Shown here one piece after another: positions 15,188-23,954 of a DNA stretch of 28,454 nt. A model generated the notes under the pieces. The model searched no databases and was not told the origin of the DNA. It worked only from the letters and a program-made list of their open reading frames with translations. The DNA lies in the NCBI GenBank assembly GCA_022510885.1, contig JAFLSP010000006.1:1-28454 (forward strand). The letters run 5' to 3'. The stretch is from Treponema sp. Lineage in GTDB: Bacteria > Spirochaetota > Spirochaetia > Treponematales > Treponemataceae. A program made the translations under genes and the position numbers. Each line of letters starts with the position of its first letter. Position 1 is the stretch's first letter.

Positions 15188-17173
15188 ATGAAAGTGTTGC
15201 ATATCTGCATGGCGGTTACGGCCGGTTCTTTGGGCACTACGCCCGCCGCGCTGGAGGAAGCGTACCAGCGTTCATACAAGAAAATCATCTCGTTTCTCTC
15301 TGCCAATCCTGCGTTTCGGCTGTCGCTCTCGTTTTTCGGTCCGACGTTTACCTGGCTCGCAAAGAAACATCCCGAATGCGTCACGCTCCTCAAGGAACTT
15401 CTGCACCGCAAGCAGATTGAAATGCTCGGCGGCGGCTACTACAATCCGCTGTTCCCGCTGTTGCTTCCCCTGGACAGGAGCGGGCAGATTGAACGCTATA
15501 CGGCGGAGCTGACCGGCGCGCTCGGCAGGCGTCCGCGCGGCATGACCGTGTACGGCTCAGTGTGGGACAACGGCATCGTGCCGAACCTGCATACATGCGG
15601 CATGGAATACGTGCTGCTCGACGCTTCGCTCATCGCGCCGGAAAAACGCACGGGCGTGCCGCTGCTTGTCACCGAGCAGGGCAAGTCCATTACCGTTTTT
15701 CCCGTCTTCCGCACGGACGTGCTGCCCGACCAGTCGGTTTCCCCCGCATCCTACCTTGCCGCGCTCAAGCATGAGGCGGAATCTTCGTTCGGAAACACGG
15801 AATTCCCCGTGCTCACGCTGACGTGCGATGCGGAGACCTTCGCCGCGCGCTGCGAGGACGGCTGGATGTCCGCGTTGCAGGAAACGCTGCAAGCCAGTGC
15901 CGAAAGCGTCGTGCTGACGACGGCGCAGGAATACCGCAGGCGGCACACGGCGGTGCGTCCCGCCTACATCGCGGCGGGCGTGCAGGCGGACATCGCGCAG
16001 TGGGGCATCGTTCCGTACACGCCGCACCAGCGTCCGTCAGGCTATCCCGTGACGATTTACGACTTTCTGGAGGCCTATCCGCGCAACCACGCCCTCTACA
16101 ACCGCGTGCTCTACGTCAGCACGCTTATCGCGAACTACCGCGCCGACAAGATGCGCAAGAAAAGCGCGCGGGAGAAGCTGTGGCAGGCGCAGACGGGCGA
16201 AGCCTTCGTGTGCAACCCGCAGGGCATATTCGCCACCAACGCCATCCGTCAGAACGCCTACCGCGCGCTGACCGAAGCGGAGAAAATCCTGCGCGAAGGA
16301 CTGCCCTCGTTCTCCGGCTGCGTGACGAGCTACGACTACGACGCGGACGGCAACGCCGAGTACATCTGCCAGATGCCGTCCTTCGATGCCTGCATCTCGC
16401 TCAAAGGCGCGAGCATCACCGAGCTTGACATCATGCACAACACGGGCAACTACGCCGACAACCTCAAGCGCATCGGGCAGTTTGACCGCGTGAGCGACAC
16501 CTACGAGCGCGGCCTCTTCGTGGACCATCTCTTCTCGCCCGAAGAATACCGGGCATATCAGCAGGGACAGCCGACGGGAAGCGGCATCTTCTCGCGCGTC
16601 GTCTTCGCGCAGGCGGGATTCAACCGCAGGCGGCGCGAAATCAGGCTCGTCGGCACGGACGAATTCGGCGCGCTCTCCCAGCCGGTCACGCTGCGCAAGC
16701 AATATGTCATCAACGACAACGGCTTTACCGTGCAGTACATCCTCAAGAACGAAAGCCCGCACGCGCTCAAGGCGCGGTTCGTGGTGGAGTCAAATTTCGC
16801 GCAGACTGACTTCTCCCGCGCGGACAGCAACAAGTATGCCGTTGCCGTTATCTCCGGGGGCGAAAAAGGCGATTTGGACGCGCAGAAAACGCCGGGAAGC
16901 AGCCCGGACGTGTCCTTCCTTCAGATTACCGACACGGCAAACGACATTTCGTTCGTCTACGAGCCGAACGAGGACGCATCCGTCACCTGTATGCCGCTGT
17001 TTTTCCGGCGACCGGGCGCGGACGGCGCGATGCACGTGGCAGGCACGACCTTCGTCGCCGCATTGAGCTGGGACGTTGAGCTTGCGGCGGGCGGCGAGAT
17101 GGAGAAGAGCGTCGCGTTCACGGTCATCATCCCCAAGAAGCGGAAGAAGCGCAAGCCGGACAACATTGCCTAA
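15188..17173 (+). CDS. GH57-family protein (4-alpha-glucanotransferase-like), probably lacking the catalytic nucleophile
   Basis: A 661-aa cytoplasmic protein related to GH57 4-alpha-glucanotransferases, with the catalytic barrel in the first 300 residues and a C-terminal all-beta part like DUF1926. The signature KQIEMLGGGYYNPLFPLL at 75-92 and the WxNGIVPNLHTCGMEYVLLD stretch at 126-145 fix the family. In Thermococcus litoralis glucanotransferase Glu123 is the nucleophile in an ERVW sequence; here the same place reads GSVW with Gly123. The acid/base Asp214 is retained (CDAETF). It may therefore be inactive, glycan-binding, or use another residue. ATG 15188 begins the conserved MKVLHICMAVTAG; GTG 15155 would add 11 residues. 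The last residues are strongly basic (KKRKKRK). Confidence 0.75.
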   Translation: MKVLHICMAVTAGSLGTTPAALEEAYQRSYKKIISFLSANPAFRLSLSFFGPTFTWLAKKHPECVTLLKELLHRKQIEMLGGGYYNPLFPLLLPLDRSGQIERYTAELTGALGRRPRGMTVYGSVWDNGIVPNLHTCGMEYVLLDASLIAPEKRTGVPLLVTEQGKSITVFPVFRTDVLPDQSVSPASYLAALKHEAESSFGNTEFPVLTLTCDAETFAARCEDGWMSALQETLQASAESVVLTTAQEYRRRHTAVRPAYIAAGVQADIAQWGIVPYTPHQRPSGYPVTIYDFLEAYPRNHALYNRVLYVSTLIANYRADKMRKKSAREKLWQAQTGEAFVCNPQGIFATNAIRQNAYRALTEAEKILREGLPSFSGCVTSYDYDADGNAEYICQMPSFDACISLKGASITELDIMHNTGNYADNLKRIGQFDRVSDTYERGLFVDHLFSPEEYRAYQQGQPTGSGIFSRVVFAQAGFNRRRREIRLVGTDEFGALSQPVTLRKQYVINDNGFTVQYILKNESPHALKARFVVESNFAQTDFSRADSNKYAVAVISGGEKGDLDAQKTPGSSPDVSFLQITDTANDISFVYEPNEDASVTCMPLFFRRPGADGAMHVAGTTFVAALSWDVELAAGGEMEKSVAFTVIIPKKRKKRKPDNIA

Positions 17174-17194
17174 TCCGCGATTTTCGGGTACACT
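17166..17194 (+). promoter_or_regulatory. Possible promoter of the CoA-dehydratase activase gene
   Basis: TTGCCT (17166-17171, 4 of 6) and TACACT (17189-17194, 4 of 6) are 17 bp apart and straddle the stop of the GH57-like gene. The 47-bp gap then offers GGTGGA at 17211-17216, 4 nt before ATG 17221, as ribosome binding site. The promoter match is modest and read-through from upstream is equally possible. Confidence 0.35.
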
Positions 17195-17220
17195 GTCCTA
17201 TCCTAGTTCTGGTGGATTTT

Positions 17221-20200
17221 ATGGCTGAAACACAGTGTACGCCGGCAGCAAAGCCTGTCCGCATGGGAATCGACGTCGGCTCGACCACGGTAAAGGTCGT
17301 CGCGCTCGACGACAACGACGCTTTCTTGTTCGAGGCGTATGAGCGGCACCGCGCCGACATCCGCAACACGATTATCACGGTGGTCGGACGCGCGCTCGAC
17401 AGGCTGGAGGCCCTGCTTCCCGAAAAAGACCGGCGTACCGTCAGCCTGCGTGTCACCGGCTCGGGCGGGCTTTCCGTTTCTCAGTGGCTCGGCATTCCCT
17501 TTGTGCAAGAAGTGGTCGCCGCGACGACTGCCGTCAGGAGGCTCATCCCGCAGACCGACGTGGTGATTGAGCTGGGCGGCGAGGACGCGAAAATCACGTA
17601 TTTTGCCGGCGGCGTGGAGCAGCGCATGAACGGCACCTGCGCGGGCGGCACGGGCGCGTTCATCGACCAGATGGCGGCCTTGCTGGAGACGGACGCGACG
17701 GGGCTCAACGAACTGGCAAAGGGCGCGACCACGATTTACCCGATAGCCGCGCGCTGCGGCGTGTTCGCCAAGACGGACGTGCAGCCGCTCATCAACGAGG
17801 GCGCGCGGCGCGAGGACATCGCCGCGTCCATCTTCCAGGCGGTAGTGAGCCAGACGATTGGCGGGCTTGCCTGCGGCAAGCCGATTCGCGGCAACGTGGC
17901 GTTCCTCGGCGGCCCGCTGCACTTCCTTGACCAGCTGCGCCACCGCTTTATCGAGACCCTGCGCCTTGAGGGCGACGCAATCATCGTCCCGGAAAACTCG
18001 CAGCTGTTCGTGGCGGCGGGAAGCGCGTTCAATGCCGAGCCGCACGCCGCGCCCCTGGCGGAAAAGGACGGGGAAACCTATCCCACGATTGCGCAGGTCC
18101 GCGCGAACCTGCAAAACCTTGTGGGCGCGGAACTGAACGAAGTCGCCCGCCTGGAGCCGCTCTTCAAGAACCAGGAAGAACTGGACGAATTCACCGCGCG
18201 CCACGCAAAAGAGACCACGGAAACCGCCCCGCTTGCCGACGCGACCGGCCCGCTCTTCCTCGGCCTTGATGCCGGCTCGACCACGACCAAGGCCGTCCTC
18301 ATTGACCAGAAGGGACGCATCCTCTGGCGGTTCTACGACGTGAACGCGGGCAATCCCGTCGATGTGGCGGTGCGGGTGCTCAAAGACTTGTATGCCATCC
18401 TCCCCAAGCACGCCTACATCGCGCGCTCGGTCTCCACGGGCTACGGCGAGGCCCTGTTCCAGGCCGCGCTCGGCGTGGACGCGGGCGAGGTGGAGACGAT
18501 AACGCACTACCGCGCCGCCGATTTCTTCGTTCCCGGCGTGGAGTTCCTGCTCGACATCGGCGGGCAGGACATGAAGTGTCTGCGCATGAAGGACGGCGCA
18601 ATCAACTCGATTCAGCTCAACGAGGCGTGTTCGGCGGGCTGCGGGTCGTTCTTGGAGAATTTCGCGCGCTCAATGGGCATGGACGTGCGCGAGTTCAGCA
18701 AAATCGCGCTGCTTGCGCAGAAGCCCGTGGATTTGGGCAGCCGCTGCACGGTCTTTATGAACAGCCGCGTCAAGCAGGCGCAGAAAGAGGGCGCGACGAT
18801 TGCCGACATCAGCGCGGGGCTGTCGTACTCGGTCATCAAGAACGCGCTGTTCAAGGTCATCAAACTGCGGCGCGCGAGCGAAATCGGCACGAAGGTCGTG
18901 GTGCAGGGCGGCACCTTCAGCAACGACGCGGTGCTGCGCGCCTTTGAGAAAGTGGCGGGCGTGAACGTCTACCGTCCGGACGTGGCGGGGCTGATGGGCG
19001 CATACGGTTCGGCATTGATTGCCTGCGACCAGTGGCGTGACCTGACCGCGCCCAAGCCGGGGCAGGAGAAGGGCTGGGTTCCGCCCAAGGTCGTGTCGAA
19101 CATCGCCACGGTCGAGCAGCTGGAGACGTTCAAGGTCGATTTGGAGCTGACGCGCTGCGGCGGCTGCCAGAACAACTGCCTGCTTACGATTAACAAATTC
19201 TCCACGGGCGGCACGGTGCGCCAGTTCATCACGGGAAACCGTTGCGAAAAGGGGCTGGAGCGGCATCAGCTTGCGGACGCGCAGACGCTTGGCGGTCAGA
19301 ACAAAGAGCGCGAGGACGAGGGCGTGGAGCTGCCCAATCTGTTCGACTGGAAATACAAGCGGCTCTTTCAGCACTACGCGCCGTTGCGGCCGGAGGACGC
19401 GCCGATGGGGGCGGTGGGCATTCCGCGCGTGCTCAACATGTACGAGAACTATCCGCTGTGGTTCACGGTTTTCACCAAGTTGGGCTTTCAGGTGCGGCTC
19501 AGTCCGCGCTCAAACCGCATGGTCTACGAGCGCGGCATCGATTCCATTCCCTCCGAGTCGGTCTGTTATCCGGGGAAAATCTCGCACGGGCATTTGGAGT
19601 CGCTCATCAAGATGGGCTGCTCGTTCATTTTCTATCCCTGCGTGCCGTATGAGAAAAAGGAAGACAAGGGGGCGGGCAACCACTTCAACTGCCCCGTCGT
19701 CACGAGTTACCCCGAGGTGCTGAAGAACAACATCGACGAGTTGCGCGAGAACGGCGACCTGCTGTTCATGAATCCCTTTCTGCCGATTTACGACAAGCCG
19801 CGCCTGTGCGAGCGGTTCTACGAGGAGATGCACGCTCACTTCCCGCAGCTTTCCAAGGAGGCGGTCTTTGCGGCGGTGGAGGCGGGCTGGGACGAGCAGG
19901 AGCAGTTCAAGCGCGAGGTGGAGCGCGCGGCGGAGGACGCGCTTGAGCAGTTGGTCGTGACGGGCGGAAGCGGCGTGGTGCTTGCGGGGCGGCCCTACCA
20001 TCTCGACCCCGAAATCAACCACGGCATCCCGGAGATGATTCACGGGCTGGGGCTTGCGGTCTTTACGGAGGATTCCGTGGCGCACCTGGGCAACGTGGAG
20101 CGTCCCTTGCGCATCATCGACCAGTGGTCGTACCACAACCGCCTGTACCGCGCGGCGAATTTCGTGGCGGGAATGCCCAACCTGGAGCTGGTACAACTTA

Positions 20201-21780
20201 CGTCGTTCGGCTGCGGGCTTGACGCGGTGACGGCCGACCAGGTGGACGAAATCATGCGCTCAAAGAGCCGGATGTACACGCTCATCAAGATTGACGAAGG
20301 CTCGAACCTCGGCGCGATTCGTATCCGCATCCGCTCGCTCATCGCGGCGGTCAAGGCGCGGCAGCGCAATCCGCGCAAAGTCATCAAGAAGTCTGCGGCA
20401 TATCAGCGCACGGTCTTCACCGAGGAGATGAAGGGCGAGTACACGATTCTCTGTCCGCAGATGAGCCCGATTCATTTCCGGCTTATAGAAAAGGCCTTCC
20501 AGTATTCGGGCTACAACTTCGTCGTCATGGACGCGGTTGACCCCAAGGCGGTCGAGGCGGGGCTGAAATACGTGAACAACGACGCCTGCTATCCGTCCAT
20601 CCTGGTGACGGGGCAGATGATTGCGGCGCTGGAGAGCGGCAAGTACGACATCAACAAGACGGCGCTCATCATGAGCCAGACCGGCGGCGGCTGCCGCGCC
20701 ACGAACTACATCGGCTTCATCCGGCGCGCGCTCAACGACGCGGGCTGGGGGCATATCCCCGTCATCTCGATGAGCGTGCAGGGCTTCGAGAAGAACCCGG
20801 GCTGGACGTATTCCCCCAAAATGATAAACCGCGGGCTGATGGCGATGTTCATCGGCGACGTGCTGATGCGCGTGCTGTACCGCGTGCGCCCCTACGAGCG
20901 GGAGCCGGGCAGCGCGAACGCGCTCTACGAGAAATGGAACGAGAAGGCGACGGAGATGCTCAAGGATGCGTCGTTCCTCGCGTACCGAAAAATTATCCGC
21001 GGCATCATCAAAGATTTTGACCATCTGCCGATTCTGCCGGTCAAAAAGCCGCGCATGGGCGTGGTCGGCGAGATTCTGGTCAAATTCCACCCGACGGCGA
21101 ACAACGACATCGTGGACGTGATTGAGCGCGAGGGCGCGGAGTGCGTCATGCCCGACTTCATGGACTTTTTCTTCTACGCGATGAGCGACGGCGTGTTCCT
21201 GCACCGGCAGCTCGCGTTCCCCAAAAAAGAGGAGCGGATGTCGCGCTTCCTGATTTGGGCGCTCGGCTTGTACCGCCACTACACGATTCGCCAGCTCAGG
21301 CGCAGCCGCCGCTTTGACGCGCCTGCTTCTATTTGGAAAATGATGAAACTGGTGGACGGCATCGTGCAGACGGGCAACATCTCCGGCGAGGGCTGGTTCC
21401 TGACGGCGGAAATGGTGGAGCTGATTCACGGCGGCGCGCCCACGGTGGCGTGCATCCAGCCCTTCGCGTGCCTGCCCAACCACATCACGGGCAAGGGTGT
21501 CATCAAGGAGCTGCGCAAGCGGTATCCCGAATCGAACATCGCGGCAATCGACTACGACCCCGGCGCGTCCGAGGTCAACCAGCTGAACCGCCTGAAGCTG
21601 CTTTTGAGCAACGCGCCCATCGGCAAGAACCCGGACGAGATGAAAAATGGAAAAATCTGGACACGCTCGGGGCCAGTTGAGCCGATAATACAATATGCGG
21701 CGGGCGGGGGCGCGTTCATTGACGACGACCCGGTAAGCGCGCTGAACATTCCTGCGGCGACGAGCGAAGTCTCCGCGTGA
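17221..21780 (+). CDS. Giant CoA-dehydratase activase-type protein with two BadF/BcrA ATPase domains and a DUF2229 region
   Basis: A 1519-aa protein. The first ASKHA ATPase domain begins GIDVGSTTVKVVALDD near residue 16 and the second LGLDAGSTTTKAVLID near 345. Each keeps the cysteine pair that ligates a [4Fe-4S] cluster between subunits in 2-hydroxyacyl-CoA dehydratase activases: Cys140/Cys179 and Cys470/Cys509. A Cys-rich segment (RCGGCQNNCLL near 645) leads to a DUF2229-like region (PRVLNMYENYPLWF near 730) and a long C-terminal part resembling the HgdB/HgdA-type fold (MSQTGGGCRATNY, NDACYPSILVTGQM). The family couples ATP hydrolysis to low-potential electron transfer; the substrate of this fused form is not known. 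Reduced ferredoxin is a likely electron source, which links it to the rnf genes nearby. GTG 17212 is an alternative start. Confidence 0.88.
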   Translation: MAETQCTPAAKPVRMGIDVGSTTVKVVALDDNDAFLFEAYERHRADIRNTIITVVGRALDRLEALLPEKDRRTVSLRVTGSGGLSVSQWLGIPFVQEVVAATTAVRRLIPQTDVVIELGGEDAKITYFAGGVEQRMNGTCAGGTGAFIDQMAALLETDATGLNELAKGATTIYPIAARCGVFAKTDVQPLINEGARREDIAASIFQAVVSQTIGGLACGKPIRGNVAFLGGPLHFLDQLRHRFIETLRLEGDAIIVPENSQLFVAAGSAFNAEPHAAPLAEKDGETYPTIAQVRANLQNLVGAELNEVARLEPLFKNQEELDEFTARHAKETTETAPLADATGPLFLGLDAGSTTTKAVLIDQKGRILWRFYDVNAGNPVDVAVRVLKDLYAILPKHAYIARSVSTGYGEALFQAALGVDAGEVETITHYRAADFFVPGVEFLLDIGGQDMKCLRMKDGAINSIQLNEACSAGCGSFLENFARSMGMDVREFSKIALLAQKPVDLGSRCTVFMNSRVKQAQKEGATIADISAGLSYSVIKNALFKVIKLRRASEIGTKVVVQGGTFSNDAVLRAFEKVAGVNVYRPDVAGLMGAYGSALIACDQWRDLTAPKPGQEKGWVPPKVVSNIATVEQLETFKVDLELTRCGGCQNNCLLTINKFSTGGTVRQFITGNRCEKGLERHQLADAQTLGGQNKEREDEGVELPNLFDWKYKRLFQHYAPLRPEDAPMGAVGIPRVLNMYENYPLWFTVFTKLGFQVRLSPRSNRMVYERGIDSIPSESVCYPGKISHGHLESLIKMGCSFIFYPCVPYEKKEDKGAGNHFNCPVVTSYPEVLKNNIDELRENGDLLFMNPFLPIYDKPRLCERFYEEMHAHFPQLSKEAVFAAVEAGWDEQEQFKREVERAAEDALEQLVVTGGSGVVLAGRPYHLDPEINHGIPEMIHGLGLAVFTEDSVAHLGNVERPLRIIDQWSYHNRLYRAANFVAGMPNLELVQLTSFGCGLDAVTADQVDEIMRSKSRMYTLIKIDEGSNLGAIRIRIRSLIAAVKARQRNPRKVIKKSAAYQRTVFTEEMKGEYTILCPQMSPIHFRLIEKAFQYSGYNFVVMDAVDPKAVEAGLKYVNNDACYPSILVTGQMIAALESGKYDINKTALIMSQTGGGCRATNYIGFIRRALNDAGWGHIPVISMSVQGFEKNPGWTYSPKMINRGLMAMFIGDVLMRVLYRVRPYEREPGSANALYEKWNEKATEMLKDASFLAYRKIIRGIIKDFDHLPILPVKKPRMGVVGEILVKFHPTANNDIVDVIEREGAECVMPDFMDFFFYAMSDGVFLHRQLAFPKKEERMSRFLIWALGLYRHYTIRQLRRSRRFDAPASIWKMMKLVDGIVQTGNISGEGWFLTAEMVELIHGGAPTVACIQPFACLPNHITGKGVIKELRKRYPESNIAAIDYDPGASEVNQLNRLKLLLSNAPIGKNPDEMKNGKIWTRSGPVEPIIQYAAGGGAFIDDDPVSALNIPAATSEVSA

Positions 21781-21799
21781 CGGGTGGAGAAGAGAGACA

Positions 21800-23173
21800 A
21801 TGATAAAACGATGTGTTGGGGCGATGCTCCTGCTGCTGTGCATGATGCCGTTGTGCGCGGAATACAACCGCCTCGGTGTGCCCGATTCTACGGTGGTTCG
21901 CCGCGCGGTCGCAGACCGCTGGTTTTCTGCCCCGCTCGACGAGCTGCGCCAGATGCGCGCGGAAATCCGCGTGAACGAAATCGGTGAGCGGTTTCAGGTT
22001 CGCCTTGAGGAAAATGCCACGGAATTCGTGGTCATCGTCGCACCCGAAGTGCAGATGAAAGTGGACTTCTACACGGAGCACGGCGTGGAGACACAGCTTT
22101 CCTCGGAGTATCCCGGCACCGCGGACGGCGCATGGCTGCTGTTCCGGGACACGGCGACGGGCAAGGCGAAGCGAATCCGCTGGTATATGACGCGGAACAG
22201 CGACGTGTATGTGCAGTTCGCGCCCGACCGTACCAGGACGCTCGGTGATTTCGTCATTGACGGGTGCTACGCGGCGCGTTCTGTTCCCGTGGGCTGCGTG
22301 TTCGAGCAGTTGTACACGACTTCGTTCGCGGACGTGCTCAAGATGACCGAGAATTCGCTGCCGTGGCGGTACGCGGAGATTTTTCCGGGAGCATATACGC
22401 CCAAGTACAAGATGATAAACACCATCCGCCGGAACCTGCTCCGCATTTCGTATGCGGAGGACGCGGCGTATGACGAGAATGGCAAGCCGGTGCATATTTC
22501 CGACGGCAAGCCGCGCACGGTTGATGTGAGCGAGAAAGAGGACGATACGCTCTCGCTGTCGTCAGCAGGATTCGTCAAATGGGTGGTGGACGGTTTGGTC
22601 GAGCCAATCAGCGGGAGCTACACGAAGATGCTGCCGCTCGTGCAGCCTACGGTGGTGTACGACCCGCTCAGCTACGCGGGCATGAAAGAGGCGGAAGAAA
22701 GCATCTCATTTATGCTTGACTGGACGCGCAATTTGGCGGCGGCGCGGCTTTCGGTGCAGGCACGCAGGAATTACCGCTACGAGGAATCCGGTGTGGACGT
22801 GGCGATTGACCCGTTCAGCGGCGAACTGACGGAGAACGGCATCATGCAGACGGCGGGTTACATCCGCAATTCCGGGTACGCGATTGCGCGTCTGCGCGCG
22901 GTGCTGTATGTGCTTGCCGTGACTGAGCCGACCTACTGTTACCTTGCGGCCGTCCGCCGTCGCTACGTGAGCGCGAACGGTTCTGCGCCTGAGTTGTATA
23001 AGTTTGACCAGACGGCAGTGATTTTCCCGTATTTTGACGCGAACGGACGCTTTGCAATCACGGTGTTTGAGAACGGAACGGAAGTGCCTTTTAATACGTT
23101 CGTGCAGAAATACAAAAATTCGTTTGTGCATCTGGCGCGCGTGCTTACGTCGGAGGAATTTTTTCCGCAGTGA
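21800..23173 (+). CDS. Exported protein of unknown function
   Basis: A 457-aa protein with a signal peptide: MIKRCVGAMLLLLCMMPLCA, likely cleaved before EYNRLG. The Cys near the cleavage site does not fit a lipobox well, so it is taken as a soluble or surface protein and not a lipoprotein. The mature part is mixed alpha/beta with repeated aromatic strands and no motif I recognise. A GGAGAAGAG ribosome binding site lies just before ATG 21800, 19 nt after the previous stop, so it is probably cotranscribed with the activase-type gene. It appears to be a treponemal conserved protein, but I cannot name its family. Confidence 0.75.
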   Translation: MIKRCVGAMLLLLCMMPLCAEYNRLGVPDSTVVRRAVADRWFSAPLDELRQMRAEIRVNEIGERFQVRLEENATEFVVIVAPEVQMKVDFYTEHGVETQLSSEYPGTADGAWLLFRDTATGKAKRIRWYMTRNSDVYVQFAPDRTRTLGDFVIDGCYAARSVPVGCVFEQLYTTSFADVLKMTENSLPWRYAEIFPGAYTPKYKMINTIRRNLLRISYAEDAAYDENGKPVHISDGKPRTVDVSEKEDDTLSLSSAGFVKWVVDGLVEPISGSYTKMLPLVQPTVVYDPLSYAGMKEAEESISFMLDWTRNLAAARLSVQARRNYRYEESGVDVAIDPFSGELTENGIMQTAGYIRNSGYAIARLRAVLYVLAVTEPTYCYLAAVRRRYVSANGSAPELYKFDQTAVIFPYFDANGRFAITVFENGTEVPFNTFVQKYKNSFVHLARVLTSEEFFPQ

Positions 23174-23183
23174 CGTGCTGTGC

Positions 23184-23203
23184 AGGAGCGAGGCTTCGCT
23201 CCT
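23184..23203. terminator. Perfect 8-bp inverted repeat between two genes, possible terminator
   Basis: AGGAGCGA (23184-23191), a four-base loop GGCT, and the exact complement TCGCTCCT (23196-23203) form a GC-rich hairpin 10 nt after the stop of the exported protein gene. There is no T-tract directly after it, so it is not a classical intrinsic terminator. It could still end transcription, protect the mRNA 3' end, or separate the upstream operon from the HAD promoter that follows at once. Confidence 0.5.
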
Positions 23204-23213
23204 CCAGGGCTTG

Positions 23214-23242
23214 TAGACTTTTCACGGCATCTCGTCTATACT
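23214..23242 (+). promoter_or_regulatory. Promoter of the HAD hydrolase gene
   Basis: TAGACT (23214-23219, 4 of 6) and TATACT (23237-23242, 5 of 6) are separated by 17 bp. The ATG at 23249 follows the -10 box by 6 nt, predicting a leaderless transcript. No Shine-Dalgarno sequence precedes this ATG. Confidence 0.65.
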
Positions 23243-23248
23243 TTTGGT

Positions 23249-23920
23249 ATGCTCGCGGATATTTCGGTAGTTGCGTTTGACATTGACGGTACGTTGTATC
23301 CTTCCTGGACGCTCAACGTGCGTCTGTTGCCGTATGTCCTGCGCCATCTTTCGTTTTATCTCAAGTACAACAAGGTGCGACAGCGCTTGCATACGACCGC
23401 GCCGCTTGCGGATTTTTACGGGTATCAGGCACGGCTTTTGGCGGATGAGTTGCACTGCGGTGCGGAAGAAGCGAAGCAGCAGATTCAGACGATTGTCTAC
23501 GACGGGCTGAAACCGTTTTTCGTGCGCAGCATCAAACCGTTCCGGCACGTGCACGAGACGTTTGCGCGGCTGAAAGAAAGCGGCTACCGCATCGCGATTC
23601 TGTCGGACTTTCCGCCGGCGCAGAAAGGCGACCTGTGGGGGCTGCTGCCGTACTGCGACGCAGTGCTTGGCTCAGAAGAAATCGGCGCGCTCAAGCCGTC
23701 AAAATATCCGTTCGGAATGCTCGCAAAAAAACTGGGCGTGCCGGAAAGTCGCATCCTCTATGTAGGAAACAGTGTCCGTTATGACGTCATCGGCGCGAAC
23801 AACGCGGGCATGAAAAGCGCGTACTTGCTGCCGTTCTGGCGGAAAATCCTGCATTTAAAGCACCCAAAAGCCGATATTTCATTCGCTACCTATCGTCAAT
23901 TCTTGCAAATTATGCTATAA
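23249..23920 (+). CDS. HAD-superfamily hydrolase
   Basis: A 223-aa cytoplasmic phosphatase-like protein. All four HAD motifs are visible: FDIDGTLYP with the nucleophile Asp11 and Asp13, ILSD as motif II, the Lys of ALKPSKYPF as motif III, and YVGNSVRYDVIGANNAGM as motif IV. A helical cap of about 80 residues lies between motifs I and II, as in subclass I enzymes. The substrate cannot be predicted. The frame is open upstream to 23180, but ATG 23249 puts the DxDGT motif at the usual distance from the N-terminus and fits the promoter. Its TAA stop lies inside the -10 box of the next gene. Confidence 0.9.
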   Translation: MLADISVVAFDIDGTLYPSWTLNVRLLPYVLRHLSFYLKYNKVRQRLHTTAPLADFYGYQARLLADELHCGAEEAKQQIQTIVYDGLKPFFVRSIKPFRHVHETFARLKESGYRIAILSDFPPAQKGDLWGLLPYCDAVLGSEEIGALKPSKYPFGMLAKKLGVPESRILYVGNSVRYDVIGANNAGMKSAYLLPFWRKILHLKHPKADISFATYRQFLQIML

Positions 23921-23921
23921 T
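23893..23921 (+). promoter_or_regulatory. Promoter of the SpiroCoCo-like gene, overlapping the HAD stop codon
   Basis: A perfect -10 box TATAAT (23916-23921) is preceded at 17 bp by TCGTCA (23893-23898, 4 of 6). The TAA stop of the HAD gene is 23918-23920, within the -10 box. Transcription should start near 23929, giving a leader of about 24 nt. Confidence 0.65.
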
Positions 23922-23930
23922 ACAGAGACA

Positions 23931-23954
23931 ACTTTTTTGGGTGGGTAAAAAAGT
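23931..23954 (+). promoter_or_regulatory. Leader hairpin with the ribosome binding site in its loop
   Basis: ACTTTTTT (23931-23938) and AAAAAAGT (23947-23954) are perfect complements around an eight-base loop GGGTGGGT. The loop is the only plausible Shine-Dalgarno sequence, 7-8 nt before the GTG at 23953, and the right arm reaches into that start codon. The A-T stem is weak, so any effect on translation is a guess. Confidence 0.45.

Noticed and set aside
20260..21867. 535-codon minus-strand open frame opposite the activase-type gene
   Set aside because: High GC removes stop codons on the opposite strand. The plus-strand gene has clear family motifs throughout, and the translation of the minus frame resembles no protein family.
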